From: Trifolium pratense
Taxonomy: Eukaryota; Streptophyta; Magnoliopsida; Fabales; Fabaceae
DNA: 64,000 bases
Direction: 5' to 3'
NCBI RefSeq assembly: GCF_020283565.1
Contig: NC_060061.1
Span: forward strand, 43,871,362 to 43,935,361
In this document: positions 48,393 to 60,019 of the stretch, in pieces
How positions within the stretch are numbered: position 1 is the first letter of the stretch
Layout of the letters: each line of letters opens with the position of its first letter
The notes under the pieces: generated by a model
Told to the model about the DNA's origin: nothing
Database searches by the model: none
What the model saw: only the letters and a program-made list of their open reading frames with translations
Translations under genes and position numbers: made by a program

Positions 48393-49327
48393 AGTATCTA
48401 TGGTTTCTGTTATTTAATGGTGAGATGATTGATGAGGAGATAAACTATCTCATATGTCATTCAAGTTCTCAATATAGTGTTAAGTCCATGGGAGAGGAAG
48501 ACATTTTTGCTCTGTCACTCATATATATTGAGCAACTTGAAATCTTTCAAAGTTACACAAGATAAAATACTTTTTGTTTGGTTGAGAAAAAAAGACAATT
48601 CTTTAAACTTTTATTATTGAAAATGGTGATATGTTGTCCACATTTTTTGATTCCTTTGTTAATGATGAGTTTTGTTTGATTGTAAGTTGTAATTAATTTA
48701 CATTCATCTCCACCATTCCAACATATATTGAGGCCTAAGATGAATTTTAAGGATAGTTAAAGTCATAATATAGTATTTTAGTAAACTTATTGTATTTTTG
48801 ACTTAAAATTTAAGATCAATTATTTAATTATTGAGGTAGTTTTCTTAACATTTACTTTTCAATCAATAATATAGTCAATTCATTAAATCTGTGGAGACAA
48901 TGTTTATTTTAAATAAAGATTTTATTAGTTTTAGTTAAAAGTTAAAACATAATAGAATGCAGAATGATACCTTCTGGTTAAGTAATTTCTTTTAAACCAT
49001 GACGCTACTGCCTTGGTCGCCAAGCCGTTGGGCCGCCAATATTGTTGTGCTTGTTAGGACTTTGAACTAAGAATTGTCAATGTGAGCACACACGCCGCGC
49101 GCACACACACTTTAACCACTATTCATATAACACTTTATAGATAACTCATTTCCTTTAATCACTATTCATATTACAGTATGTGACTATGGAAAGAATCTGA
49201 AGTTTTTATGCAATTAGCAGTAGCACTTGCTACTACTACACATGTCAAAATTCAACCATAAGGCTTGGTTTTATTACAACAATTTAGGTATCTACAGTTC
49301 AAGCTTTGTTGAGAAAGACAATAATTA
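48393..49327. other. Intergenic DNA, nothing recognised
   Basis: AT-rich, with a short CA/GC alternating patch (cacacgccgcgcgcacacac near 49086). The right end probably includes the 3' UTR of the LOG-like gene. Confidence 0.5.
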
Positions 49328-52319
49328 TCAAAAGGGTGAATCATGTGCGCTATGCAATTTAGTTTCATTCTTTTGACTTGCGTCACCGGAAGAAGTGCGG
49401 TAGAAATCTTCCAGGTAAGCTAAAGCTTCTGAGTTGTTGTTACAAACCTTCCACAGTGATGCAACCTCTCCTTTAGAGACAGTTCCCCAATCCTCACAAA
49501 CATCTAAAAAGTCGAGCAGTTTTGAATAAAACAAATCGTAGTTCATCAACAGGAAGGGAACAGGAAGCTTTGATCCAATCCGTTCTAGCTGAATTAATGC
49601 CAGCATCTCGAACACCTCATCTAGAGTACCAATCCCACCTGGAAGAGCAACAACAGCAGTTTTATCGAATGAATTGTTCCTCACTACAGCATCAACCAGC
49701 CCGTGCTTCCTTGCAGAGAAAAACCTGAACTTAAACACAGTGTGAGCAGTCAAATTTATTTTGGATCACCAATTTGAATGTAACGATATGATCATGGGTT
49801 GTACACGGGTTGGGTCAGGTTTGACGAAAAAACATGCGAAACCAAGGGTGGTGGATCACCTGCAAGTAAGGTAATTTTCTGATGGTAAGTATGGATGAAA
49901 GTTGGATGCTGTCCATTCTCCAGCTTCTTTTCCTATCTTGAATCCACCAACCGGTTTCTCCGCTAGCAAAGCGCCTTGAGTAACAGCGTCCATTAGTCCT
50001 GGTCCAGCCCCTGACCATGTAGTGCAGTCCAAAAGATTTGCTATCTGCGAAGAAACTTCAGGAGAAAAAAAATAAGAATAACTTATAAAGAACTTTTTCA
50101 CTGTCTCAATTGTTTGTGCCAGGAAAAACATTATTGGTTAATAAAAAGTATGAGTTCATAACAGAAGCTATTGTAAGAATTTACTTGCCTCTTTAGCCAA
50201 TTCTTGTGCTTGCACATAATGTGAATGGCCCGAGCCCATCCTAGAAGAACCTAGATATACAACTCCTCTTCCTATTCTGTTTATGAGTTCATAACATTGT
50301 TTGATCTCTTCTTTAACCTGCAATGTAATATAAATAAAAGAAAAAACTGAGAACTAAATAATTATTTGTATATAGTTAGATGCAATCATGCAAAGGAATT
50401 GGTTAGATAGAACTCCCCGCAGAAAGAATTTTCTAGAGAACCGATGTTATAAGGTCAATTACGAGCAAAGTTTTGAGCTATGATTTCGTTTTCGCTTCCT
50501 TTAGTGTTGTTGAATATCGGCCATGGCAGATTGTTTGACACCTGCCATGGCCAATTTGCAAAGGTATGGCATTCTATGGTGCTTTAAAATGGCGGATTTT
50601 TGGCTTTTCTCCATGTCCGCCATCAGCGACCAAAAACATTGCTCAAAACTAAATATAATACACCCTAGGTCCCGTAACACTGTCCATCATAAATTGCATC
50701 TTGCATTGCTGAAAAAAACCTCACCAAAATTCCAAATGTGGTTTATCCATGGCATTGACTATCATCAATACCACCAAGTGCAATGTAAAAAAAGCACAAC
50801 ATGAAAATGAAAATAAATTTCAGAAACAATACATTTCATAGCATAAAATTATCATATGAATCCTAGAAGCCCGTAACTATTTCAAGCCCTATTAAAAGAA
50901 ATTAAGTTTCACAACTAATCAATAAGAAATGAACCCTTGTATAAATGTGTCTTATCTTAGGTTACTCTATAAATAATTTTAGCAGATATCAGTTCCCACT
51001 AGAGGGAAGATTATATGTAAGATTTCTAGACAGGATGAAGATTTGTGTTTATATACACAACTTCTAATTAAATATTATCATATGAGTACGATTTTTCAAA
51101 AATTAGGTCCAAGATAAGGTGAAGAAAAATGCTAAAGTGTCGTCGCAAATTGGCCATCTCATTAAAATTCACCAACTATTATCATTTCTAGCTTCCACAA
51201 AAGAAACCTCAGCAAAGACCCCACTATCATCTTCACAGATTTTGATTGCAACTACTTCCTTAACGATCTAAGGTCAATTGCACAACCTTACTCATTACAA
51301 TGCCAAAACCCACACACTATTTTGTCACTTGTTTCAGCTTCCCTAACCGAAAATCTTAACACATGCACACTAACTAAAAAAAAAAAGAATATCCACTGCA
51401 AATGTAATCAGGGATGGGGTGTTAGCTATATTGTTCATTTCTGTTTTCTTTTCTTTAATTCATTCAATATAGGTACTAGTTTACATCATATACATATCCT
51501 TTGCAAGGTTTTAATTAACAACAATTGTGATCGTGTTGCAATTCTTGGTATTACAGAGAATTACAGGCAAATATAGTTGGTGCAGACTCAGTGGTGGTTG
51601 CAGCTTAACTTAGGAGACATAAAAAATCATTACGGTGCTGCCATCACGGTGAAGGAGCTTTATTCATTCAAAACCCTATTTCAATGCACTAAAAGTTAAA
51701 ACACAATATAGCTAACAGTTTAGTTTACATTGATTTCGCCTCCAAAATTGATTCTACTTGAAACTAGAAATTGTAGCTTCTCATTCTAGAATTGATTTTT
51801 ACACTCAAATTTATTGTTCAACACACTTTTATATAAATGTATTGAAACATAAATCACTTTACCTTCAACTCAATTTTAGTCAAAATCAATTTTACAGAAC
51901 CCATTCACTCAAAATCAATTTTTTCTCACCCCAGAACCAAACATACACGCAGCTAGCTACTCTTGAGTCAGTCCAACAAAACACAAACAAATGGGTTTCC
52001 ACATTCACAATTTTCATCACACATAAGCAAAAAAGTACTAATCTTTTTAGCAACTGTATGAAAAAAAATATAATTATAAAAATGGGTGTGTTAGTGTTAC
52101 CTCATTTGGGCTCTTTCTCTCATCGAACTCAATTGATTCTTGCTTGCTAACAAAAATTGCTGTGTGATTGGTCTTTTGGTTTGAGAGGTTGAAACCAACG
52201 CTGTTCTTGTGTTGTGTTTTGCAGAATAATAATTTGGAGTTGATTAATCTACTGGTTTGATTATGAGTGGCTCTGAGCACAATATCTGAACCAAATGAAA
52301 CTGTTAAAGAGAATCCCAT
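49328..52319 (-). CDS. LOG/lysine-decarboxylase-like protein, probably plastid-targeted
   Basis: Exons on the minus strand are 52319-52101, 50317-50189, 50044-49860 and 49724-49328, giving 309 residues. Residues 1-70 are Ser/Asn/Lys-rich with few acidic residues, like a transit peptide. The Rossmann-like domain has GVVYLGSSRMGSGH, SGAGPGLMDA, FFSARK and the family signature PGGIGTLDE (residues 206-214). LOG enzymes release active cytokinin from its riboside monophosphate. Classical plant LOGs are shorter and carry no N-terminal extension, and I recall this longer type from Arabidopsis At1g50575, so the activity is only inferred. The first ATG in frame is at 52319. Intron 2 has a GC donor (GAG|GCAAGT) and intron 1 is about 1.8 kb. 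Confidence 0.87.
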
Positions 52320-52526
52320 AGTTGATATTCTCAAAAGGGTCAAACAATGTTACTTTACAAGGTTTGTGTCTTCTTCTGTGAACTCAAACAACACATGAAT
52401 CATCATACAGAGGTTTTGGAGAAAGCATATGTTTGCAATAACAAGGATTTTTTTGATATTTTCTCGTTAGGCACTTCATCTATCTTTTATACCTCCAAAT
52501 ATTTCAATTTTGTTCTTGATAAAAAT

Positions 52527-52639
52527 TTCGATTCGCAGAAATCGAAGTTTTTTCTAGTTGAAATTCAGAAAAAATTCGGTTAACATAAACCAGATTTTTT
52601 TTTTCAAGGCAAAAAAAATTTGGTTCCTAGAAACCGAAA
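52527..52639. repeat. Three short imperfect palindromes upstream of the LOG-like gene
   Basis: The three are TTCGATTCGCAGAAATCGAA, TTCGGTTAACATAAACC and TTGGTTCCTAGAAACCGAA, spaced 45-50 bases apart. They follow the same plan as the arrays around the PMD genes (57199-57355, 60259-60640, 63172-63386). Confidence 0.65.
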
Positions 52640-52967
52640 TTTTTAATGAAGGGCAAATAAGTAAAATCCAGAGGGGAAAAAGAACCGTGAGAACCTAAAG
52701 AGAAAACATTGGATTTTTTTTCTTCATTTTCTAATGGGAATTTTTTTTTCTACCCCAACATTTGTTCTTTTACCCCAACATATTTTAAAATATTCCCATT
52801 ATACCCTTAGTATATTTTTTTTTCTTTTTTACTATGCCTCTTCGAACACTGTTCCGGTAAGTTTTTTCTTTTCCGGTATGTTAATTTTACCTGAACACTT
52901 GATATGCAAATTTTTTTGGAATCGTTCTCGTTTTTTTTAAATCGTTCTCGTTTTTACCGGTTTGTAT
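52640..52967. other. Intergenic DNA, nothing recognised
   Basis: AT-rich, with a doubled 'accccaacat' motif near 52752 and 52774. A doubled 'atcgttctcgttttt' lies near 52920-52955. Confidence 0.5.
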
Positions 52968-53521
52968 TGTTGGGTCATGAAGGGGTCCGGGGGATCATCA
53001 CATCGGGCCTTGAACAACTACACAAGTGAGTTAGACACCACACTTTAACCCAAAACCTTAAGGTGTTAGGTTTATGGGTCCTCTCACTTATAAACCATTC
53101 AACATTCACTGTTTCATCCGATGTGGGACTCAACCCACACTTGAAATACCAACATCTCCCCCTCAAGTGTGAGTCCATCCATTACTTTATGGGCATGCTC
53201 CCCCTCGAACGGAAGCTTTTTCATCCACTTGTACCGTCGTTGCTTAGCCTCAACGGGAGGCGCCGCCTGAACACCTTGTCAGGAAGTCTTTCGACACAAG
53301 GAGCCGGATCAACTACCATCGGCTCTGATACCACTGTTAGGTCATGAGGGGGTCCGGGGGATCATCACATCGGGCCTTGAACAACTACACAAGTGAGTTG
53401 GACACCACACTTTAACCCAAAACCTTAAGGTGTTAGGTTTATAAGTCTTCTCACTTATAAACCATTCAACATTCACTGTTTCATCCGATGTGAGACTCAA
53501 CTCACACTTGAAATACTAACA
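52968..53521 (-). mobile_element. Complete TRIM retrotransposon
   Basis: Two 187-base LTRs (52968-53154 and 53335-53521) begin TGTT and end AACA on both strands. They differ at a handful of positions. A 5-base duplication TGTAT flanks the element (52963-52967 and 53522-53526). Read on the minus strand, the primer-binding site TGGTATCAGAGCC (53333-53321) lies one base inside the 5' LTR. A purine tract (GAGGGGGAGA) lies next to the 3' LTR. The internal part is 180 bases and has no gene, so movement needs enzymes from another element. Confidence 0.95.
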
Positions 53522-53529
53522 TGTATTAA

Positions 53530-53842
53530 GGTGTTCTAGTTAACACTAGAGCGCCTCAACAACCTCTTAGATGCAATCGTAACTGTTGTAACAACTTTAA
53601 TGCTAATAGCTTCGACGAGGACGATTTCAATCTCAACTGTAACACACATGAATCAGCCACAGATTGTGCTGACTTGCTAGTAAAATTCAAATTCAGTTTC
53701 AGAATTTCAATTTTAGTTTTAAGTTTCAATTTGAACTCTATTTTGATTTTGTGGATTTTTGTAGAGTTTGATTCCTTGTGCAAGTGTTGAAGAGAGGAAT
53801 TTATTAGCAGATGTGGCGAAGATTGTTGAAAAGAATAGCAAG
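53530..53842 (+). pseudogene. Possible two-exon gene fragment of unknown family
   Basis: Two open segments fit together without a frame change. The first is 53533-53679, reading for example CNNFNANSFDEDDFNLNC and ESATDCADLL. The second is 53765-53842, reading SLIPCASVEERNLLADVAKI and VEKNSK. The junction uses a GT donor at 53680 and ends with ttttgtag at 53764, and a further GT donor follows 53842. Composition looks like real protein, but I do not recognise it and see neither start nor continuation. It lies directly beside the TRIM insertion. Confidence 0.35.
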
Positions 53843-54640
53843 GTAGCCACCGATCTTTCTATATATGTCCTGATTTGTGACAATAATTACACTCAATATG
53901 CTTAAATCAGGGCACCTACAAAAATATTGTTTTCTTGCTTCGAGTGTAAGAATAGAGCCACATCAATAATTTTATATTATTTCTAACAGTTATCTTTAAA
54001 AATATTTACCTTTAAATATATTTACTCCATAGGCAGAACCAAATTTGTATATATGATTATTAAATAATAGTACACTTTTAAAGAAATATTCGCTTACTTA
54101 CATTTTTGGTCCCTTATTTTTAATTTAGGTTTCAAGTTGGTCCCTTATCTTTTCTGCCGTTCAATTAGTTAGTCCATCCCGTCAATTTTTTTACTATTAC
54201 CGTTAAATTTGGACACATATCATCAGTCTAAGTGTGGTTTCCGTTTGCCACAAATAACATTGCTCTTAATATATTTGCCGTTTAAAAAAAAAGTACCATC
54301 AAAGTAAAAGCATTTAACTATAATCATCATCCAAATCTTGGTACACAAACAATTGGCTATGTTTTCAAATTACTATGGATTGAACAATAAGCTAGAAAAG
54401 CATATTGAAAATTACATAAAACTTCAATTTTATTACACCAAAACAGAAAGGAAATCAACAGAGAAAAATAAGGTCTCGCAATTCTTGAAAGGCAAGCTCA
54501 AATAATATGTTGCATACATGATATACTACAATTACAAATAAATCAATCATCAAATCAAAAGTAAAACAATTAAGCATATAACTTTTTATTGAGAAAAAAT
54601 AAATGTAAAAGGTTCAATTAAAATAAAAAAAATTGAAAAA
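53843..54640. other. Intergenic DNA, nothing recognised
   Basis: AT-rich, with 'ggtcccttat' repeated near 54109 and 54141, typical of generic plant repeat DNA. Confidence 0.5.
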
Positions 54641-54815
54641 ATGGTCTTCACATCAGTTGACGTACAAAAACATAGGTAAAAATGTAGATTTTACATCTGG
54701 CGTGTATCAAATGTAAAACGTTTATACTTACTATATCTTGTGCGTCTACATCTGACCTTGGCCAGATGTAAAATGCGTTTTTGGCCAGATATAAAAAATG
54801 TTTTTTCTACTAGTG
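54641..54815 (-). mobile_element. One end of a CACTA transposon
   Basis: On the minus strand it starts CACTAGTAGAAAAAACAT, the standard CACTA terminus, at 54815. Subterminal repeats of the type ATCTGGCCA and TTTTACATCTGG follow. The other terminus was not found, so the element is truncated or rearranged. It abuts LINE ORF1 sequence at 54816. Confidence 0.75.
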
Positions 54816-56510
54816 CTCCCTTTGTATCTGTGGGGTGCAAAGAGCTTGAGTAAGATTGAGAGTGCTTTGGGTACTCCGGTTGTTATTGATGAATGCACTG
54901 CTAATAAATTCCGAATCTCCTATGCTAGGATATTGATCGAGGTCGATATTACTCAAGAACTGCCCAATGAGATTACCATTACCGACTCAGAAGGGGGAAA
55001 AATGAAACAGCCGGTGGAATACGAATAGAAACCAACTTTCTGTAATAAATGTCAAAAGTTTGGGCACGAATATGGAGTAAAGAAGAATCTAGTGAAAAAT
55101 TGGGTACCCAAGGCCATGACAAAGTAAGTGACCGAAGAGCACAAAATTGCAACTCCGAAGGTGATAACGCCTACCCAGCCAATAACTAAAACCTCTACAG
55201 TAGGCATGACAATAAAATCCATACCCGTGGGTATCCGCCCAAACCCTACCCATTTCGACGGGGAAAATCCAAGTTGACTGGATTTGAGTTCGGGTTTGGG
55301 TTTTCCCCGATTTCAAAAGATGAGTTTGGGGCGGGTAATGGGCACATTGATACCCACCCTGAACCCGTCCCCGAACCCTCTCCGCTTATACTAAAATTAG
55401 ATTTTACCTATTTTACATTAGAAACCCTCCAACAATCTCTTAAATTACATTCATATGTTTATATTTATTTTTAATTTGAGTATTAAACAAACTATTTTCT
55501 CTATTTTTTCTTTATTTAAAAAAATATTGTTGAAACAAAATAATTTTGGACAATTAACTTCTTTTTTTGATAAAAAAATACTAAAACACAATTCAAATTC
55601 ATATGAAAAGATGCGTAACGGGGATATCCGAACCCCGATGGGGATACCCGATCCCCGTTGGGTATGGGTTTGAGGTTATACATTTTATCCCCGCTCGAAA
55701 TTGGGATGAGTTTGGGTTTGGAGAGGGCAATATCTGTCTCCACCCCATTGCCATGTCTACTCTACGGACACTGACCCAAATAATGGTGAATGGACGAAGG
55801 TGAGCAAAGGTGGACGAGACAAGGGGTAAAAACCAACATCAACATCAGCAGTCATACGTGGCAATGGGTTTGAAAGACTTGGTATGAATGCCATAGTGTT
55901 TCATGAAGACGTTCCATGATTATAGCCTGAAATGTGCGGGGGCTCAATAAAATGGGGAACGAGATTGAAGCTTCGAGGTAAGTATTTAGATAATTACAAT
56001 AAACATGCTAATGGTAGAAATCATTAGTAACGAGAATCTCATCGTTGACGAGTTCAGATTCTCAGCAGTACAGTGAGTGAGTAATACAAGGTACGGTTTT
56101 GAGAAAAAAAAGTCTTCCTAACCACGAGATAAAAATGCATGCGGTTCGGTTTGGTTCGGGTTTTTAAAAAGTCATCCAATCCAAACCAATACGGCTAGGG
56201 TTGGTTCGGTTTGTGCGATTTATCACGATATAAAAAATATGACAATATTTCCAACTTATTACAAAATAAACATAGGAAATTTTAAGGGAGACTGGATGTT
56301 TTGTTGACAGCTATCTACACACACAATAAACTAGAGCAAACAAAAAGGTTATGGAATGACATTGAAACTATCCATAACCAACAACAGGGTCCTTGGTTTT
56401 TTATGGGCGATTTCAACAATGTGTTGAAGAGTCGTGACAGAATTGGTGGTAGACCTGTCGCTGAATCTGAATATCATGACCTAAGCGCTATGATGAACAA
56501 TACTCAGGGC
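54816..56510 (+). pseudogene. Decayed LINE: ORF1 and endonuclease fragments
   Basis: The stretch 54816-55130 encodes an ORF1 tail of the DUF4283/zinc-knuckle type: LYLWGAKSLSKIESALGTP, FRISYARILIEVDI and FCNKCQKFGHEYG. It has an in-frame TAG before the knuckle, and the knuckle's last Cys is lost. The stretch from about 55770 to 55910 continues the linker (EWTKVSKGGRDKG and RGNGFERLGM). Endonuclease traces follow (MCGGSIKWG; YLDNYNKHANGR), then 56301-56510 with GPWFFMGDFNNVLKSRDRIGGR, the apurinic-endonuclease core. Many stops and a MITE break it up. The reverse transcriptase is missing. Confidence 0.8.
55201..55759. mobile_element. hAT-type MITE inserted in the LINE
   Basis: The terminal inverted repeats are TAGGCATGACAAT and, at the other end inverted, TAGACATGGCAAT. 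An 8-base duplication flanks it: CTCTACAG at 55193-55200 and CTCTACGG at 55760-55767 (one difference). The ends are GC-rich with repeated 'cccgtgggta' and 'ccccgatggggat' text, and the middle is AT-rich. Removing it restores continuity of the LINE linker region. Confidence 0.88.
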
Positions 56511-56574
56511 CGCTCCCGAGGATTTGGAGGCCTGACTTAAATGTTAAAAATGGACCCTTAGTAAAAAAATAGGA
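56511..56574. repeat. Fragment of the GGAGGCC dispersed repeat
   Basis: The sequence gaggatttggaggcctgac, then 'ttaaatgttaaaaatgg', matches the left edge of the repeat at 9345-9715. Confidence 0.5.
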
Positions 56575-56748
56575 TTTAATTGATATGCACCGACGGTGTA
56601 AAATAATTTTACATTGTCAACAAATACCAATCATGTTTTCCGCCACATCATCCCACTTCACCCCACTTTCTTGACATGACATGACAAAATTATGGTTATT
56701 CATTGGACGATCGTGTAAAACTATTTTACACCGTGTATATCAATTAAA
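56575..56748. mobile_element. MITE with TTTAATTGATAT inverted ends
   Basis: The left end TTTAATTGATATGCACC, followed by GACGGTGTAAAATAATTTTA, pairs with the right end GTAAAACTATTTTACACCG, then TGTATATCAATTAAA. A related, more decayed copy lies in the hnRNP intron at 6743-6873. This is a very common legume element type. Confidence 0.8.
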
Positions 56749-57198
56749 AGAAAAGAGATAATTAGCAATTCTCAAATAAAATCACAAAATAACAAACTAA
56801 TAAAAAAAATTAACAATTAGAATAGAAGAAATACTGAACAATTAGTAAACTAACCTTAAATTCAAAACAAGATTTTATGCTTTTTTTCTTTTTAGGTTAG
56901 TGTTGATTTGTTGTTTGCGGTGGTCGGTGGAGTGAATGTGTTCTTGAAATCCTAATTTTTTATTTTGTTACTGTGCGTGTGTGCTCTTTCCTATTATTGT
57001 GCGTGTGTGCTCTTTCCAATAGCCTTATGCCACATGTTGTTGCTTAATGTGTGTTGATTTAGTTGGGCCATTTTTTCCCTTGAACATAGCCATAAATTAT
57101 TACTTAATAATGCAGTATAAAAAAAGAAGTTTTCTCTCCCGACCCCCCTCATTTCTTTTATACCCCCTGAATTTCCGTTTTTACCCTTGGGGGGTACT
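56749..57198. other. Spacer upstream of the PMD cluster
   Basis: A direct duplication 'attgtgcgtgtgtgctctttcc' occurs near 56975-57017. Otherwise nothing is recognised. Confidence 0.45.
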
Positions 57199-57355
57199 GC
57201 GGTTTATAAAAACCGAAGTCTTTTGACATCTTGAAACATTTCGGTAACTGCGAACCGAACGTGGTGTTGACATCGTTCGGTATCCACGAACCGAATGTAG
57301 GGTTGCTTCGGTGGATATTAACCGAAGGGTTGATTCGGTTAATATTAACCGAAGT
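57199..57355. repeat. Palindrome array 1, upstream of PMD gene 1
   Basis: Five imperfect palindromes lie in a row: CGGTTTATAAAAACCGAA, TTCGGTAACTGCGAACCGAA, TTCGGTATCCACGAACCGAA, TTCGGTGGATATTAACCGAA and TTCGGTTAATATTAACCGAA. Each has 6-8-base arms around a short loop. The array ends about 50 bases before the likely transcribed leader of PMD gene 1. Confidence 0.9.
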
Positions 57356-57868
57356 TGTCTTACATATGAACAATTTCAGTAAGTTCGTTTTATTTTGAAA
57401 AACAAACCACAAAACTCCTCTCTTCCTTTCTTCTACACATTTGCGGCCAACTTCAACATCCAACTTCAAATCACATTTCATCAAGTAAGTTTCTTTCCTT
57501 TATTTGTCATTCTATGCATTCCTCATGACCATGACATTTCAAATTCATTTTTTGTTCTTCCGTATAAAAATTCCAAAATTTCAATATCTGATTATTGAGT
57601 TAAATTGTTGATTATGTTGTTTGAATCGTTGATTATTGGTTAGTTGTTAGATTGGTTACATACTAGCATGAATGAATGTTGCTAATTGAGTTAAATGTGA
57701 ATATGAAGCTAATTGAGTTATAGTGTACTCTAAGTGTTTGTCAAAATGTACGAGTGAATATGAATGCATGTTTCCATTTGAATTATGTTTCCATTGTTGC
57801 AAGAATCATGTGTTCGATTGAATTATAAGTATTGTATTGACTGTGAATTTATTTATCTATGTATAGAT

Positions 57869-60019
57869 ATGGAAGAAAATCTACCTAGGGGTAGGCATGG
57901 AAAGGCAATCAATGCACATGCTTCCGCTCGTAGAGAGCTTGCTGCAAATCATCCGTCCAAACGAGGTCGTCGCAAAGGACCAACTCCGGGGCAAGGTACA
58001 CATGATGCCGAGGCGGGTGGGTCGCATACACGTGGACGGACACGTCTAGGACAATCATTGGTGGTGCAAGATGAATTTGATGCCGACCAATTTTTAAATG
58101 CGTGTTTTGATTATGATGATCTTGGATCACCACAAGTCTCACCACAAGTCTCACCGCAACACTCACCGCAAGATGAACCGCAAGACCCACCGCAACAACC
58201 ACCTCGACAACAACGGCGCAAACCAGTACGCCGAAAACCACCAAAGTGTTCACGTAATGATGATGAAGTAGGTTTTGGAGGAGGACCGACGGATTTGTCC
58301 TTGTTAACGGAGTACGATAAGCATATGGCTATTCCGATATGGTATGCAGACCCAAATGACAAAGAGGTAAACCAATTTAAAATACGACGATTATTTTATT
58401 AAAAATGTTGTGATTACGTTAGCTCGATAATTTTTTGTGTTATTTGAATTTTTCAGATTTTAGCGGTAAATTTACGTTGCATCGCCAGCGGAAAAAAAGT
58501 TATTAATATACAAAAACCGTCGCGCCGCACGGACAGATGGTTTTGGGATGTGGTTGAAGCATCGGGTTTGGAGCCGCTTACCCGGACTAATTTTAGCGTG
58601 CTTGACTACGGGCTCCTCTGGGCATTTGTTGAAAGATGGCATACGGAGACGAGTTCATTCCACATTCCATTGGGTGAGCTGGCCATCACATTGGACGATG
58701 TCCAGTGTCTGTTGCATATTCCGATCGAGGGAAAGTTTCTGAACCATGGCAAAATGTCAAGGGATGAAGCGGCTGACATGGTTAATTCATTTCTAGGAGT
58801 TGATCGGAATGTTGTTATGGGTCATTTTGCCAAAATGAACGGGCTCCATCTGAAGCATTCTGACGTGGAGGATATCTATAGTGTTAACCACGGATTAGCT
58901 GATAAAGCTGTTGCTGAAGGTAAGTCGGCGCATGAGATTAAGCTGTATAGGGACAGGTCCATACGGGCTTTCTTGCTATTTTTGGTCTGTTGTACCATAT
59001 TTAGCAACAAAAGCAGTTACTACGTGGACGTAGTATACCTGCAGTATTTTCAGGATTTGTCGGCTGTCCGTGAATGGAATTGGGGTGCTGCTGCTCTGGT
59101 TCATTTGCAACATTATCTGGATGATGCGTGTTTGGTGACAGTGAATCAGATGGCTGGGTACATGTCTTTGCTTCAGGTAACATAAACGTGCGCTTACGAA
59201 AATTATTCAACATGTATGATACGTAATGTCCGTCAATATAATGAAACTTGTTTGTCATGCTTTCAGGGCTGGATAATTTCTCATTTTCCGGGACTTAGCG
59301 TGTGGGCGCAGGATCCTATCTATTCTGAGGGCATGCCTCGAAATGCAAAGTTTGTTCCCGGAGCTGGACATAGGGAACCAAGTAGCTATAGAAACAGTTT
59401 GGATAATATTCAGACGTATGACTGCGTATTCAGTCCATATGATGATCACCGACACGTCCGCCCTTTGATAAATTCATGCTGGTTTTCTGGATGGTTGAGA
59501 TGTGGTAATTTGAAAGCAAAGCATTTGCCTGAACGCGTGCTTAGACAATTTAAACATGTTCAAGGCATTCCTAGAAAACCGGATTTGTCTGCGACTCCGG
59601 GGATGAGCCTATGTGAGATTGATCGTGTTTTTATGGAGGAGTTGGATTTGAGGATGATTGCTGAAGAGATGAGGGGTCAGGCTGTGGTTAGCGCATGGGA
59701 CCATGAACCTGGATACATGACATGGTTTTACAAAGTGTCGCATCCAGTTATGCGACCCGTACAAGCTCCGGTGTCACCACCAAGGCCACCTAACTTAGAG
59801 GTGTTGATAGAGGCCGCGGAAGCAAGGAATGACCCTAACATGCTTCAGGTATGCCGTGGTGTTAGGGATGAGGTGGAGAGGTCACTTCGCGAAGGTGAGG
59901 CGGTGGAAGGAACTCCTGTTCATGGTACTTTGCGGAGGATTTTGAATTTGCTTAACCCTGTTTTGACGTGTCGGCGACTTAAGCGGGGTAGAGGGAGACG
60001 GTACAACACTCGAGAGTAG
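57869..60019 (+). CDS. Plant mobile domain (MAIN-like) protein 1
   Basis: Coding exons are 57869-58366, 58457-59176 and 59267-60019, all phase 0, giving 656 residues. A 5' UTR intron probably runs from 57487 (caa|gtaagt) to about 57866. Residues 1-140 are basic and then Pro/Gln-rich (PQVSPQVSPQHSPQ). GGPTDLSLL followed by HMAIPIW leads into the PMD. Recognisable PMD blocks are WFWDVVEASGLEPL, FVERWHTETSSFHIPLGEL, ITLDDVQCLLHIPIEG, YYVDVVYLQY and WNWGAAALVHLQHYLDDAC. PMD proteins include Arabidopsis MAIN/MAIL1 (silencing and genome integrity) and many transposon-borne copies. No transposase is visible nearby. The frame is clean and splice sites are good, so expression is plausible. Confidence 0.85.
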
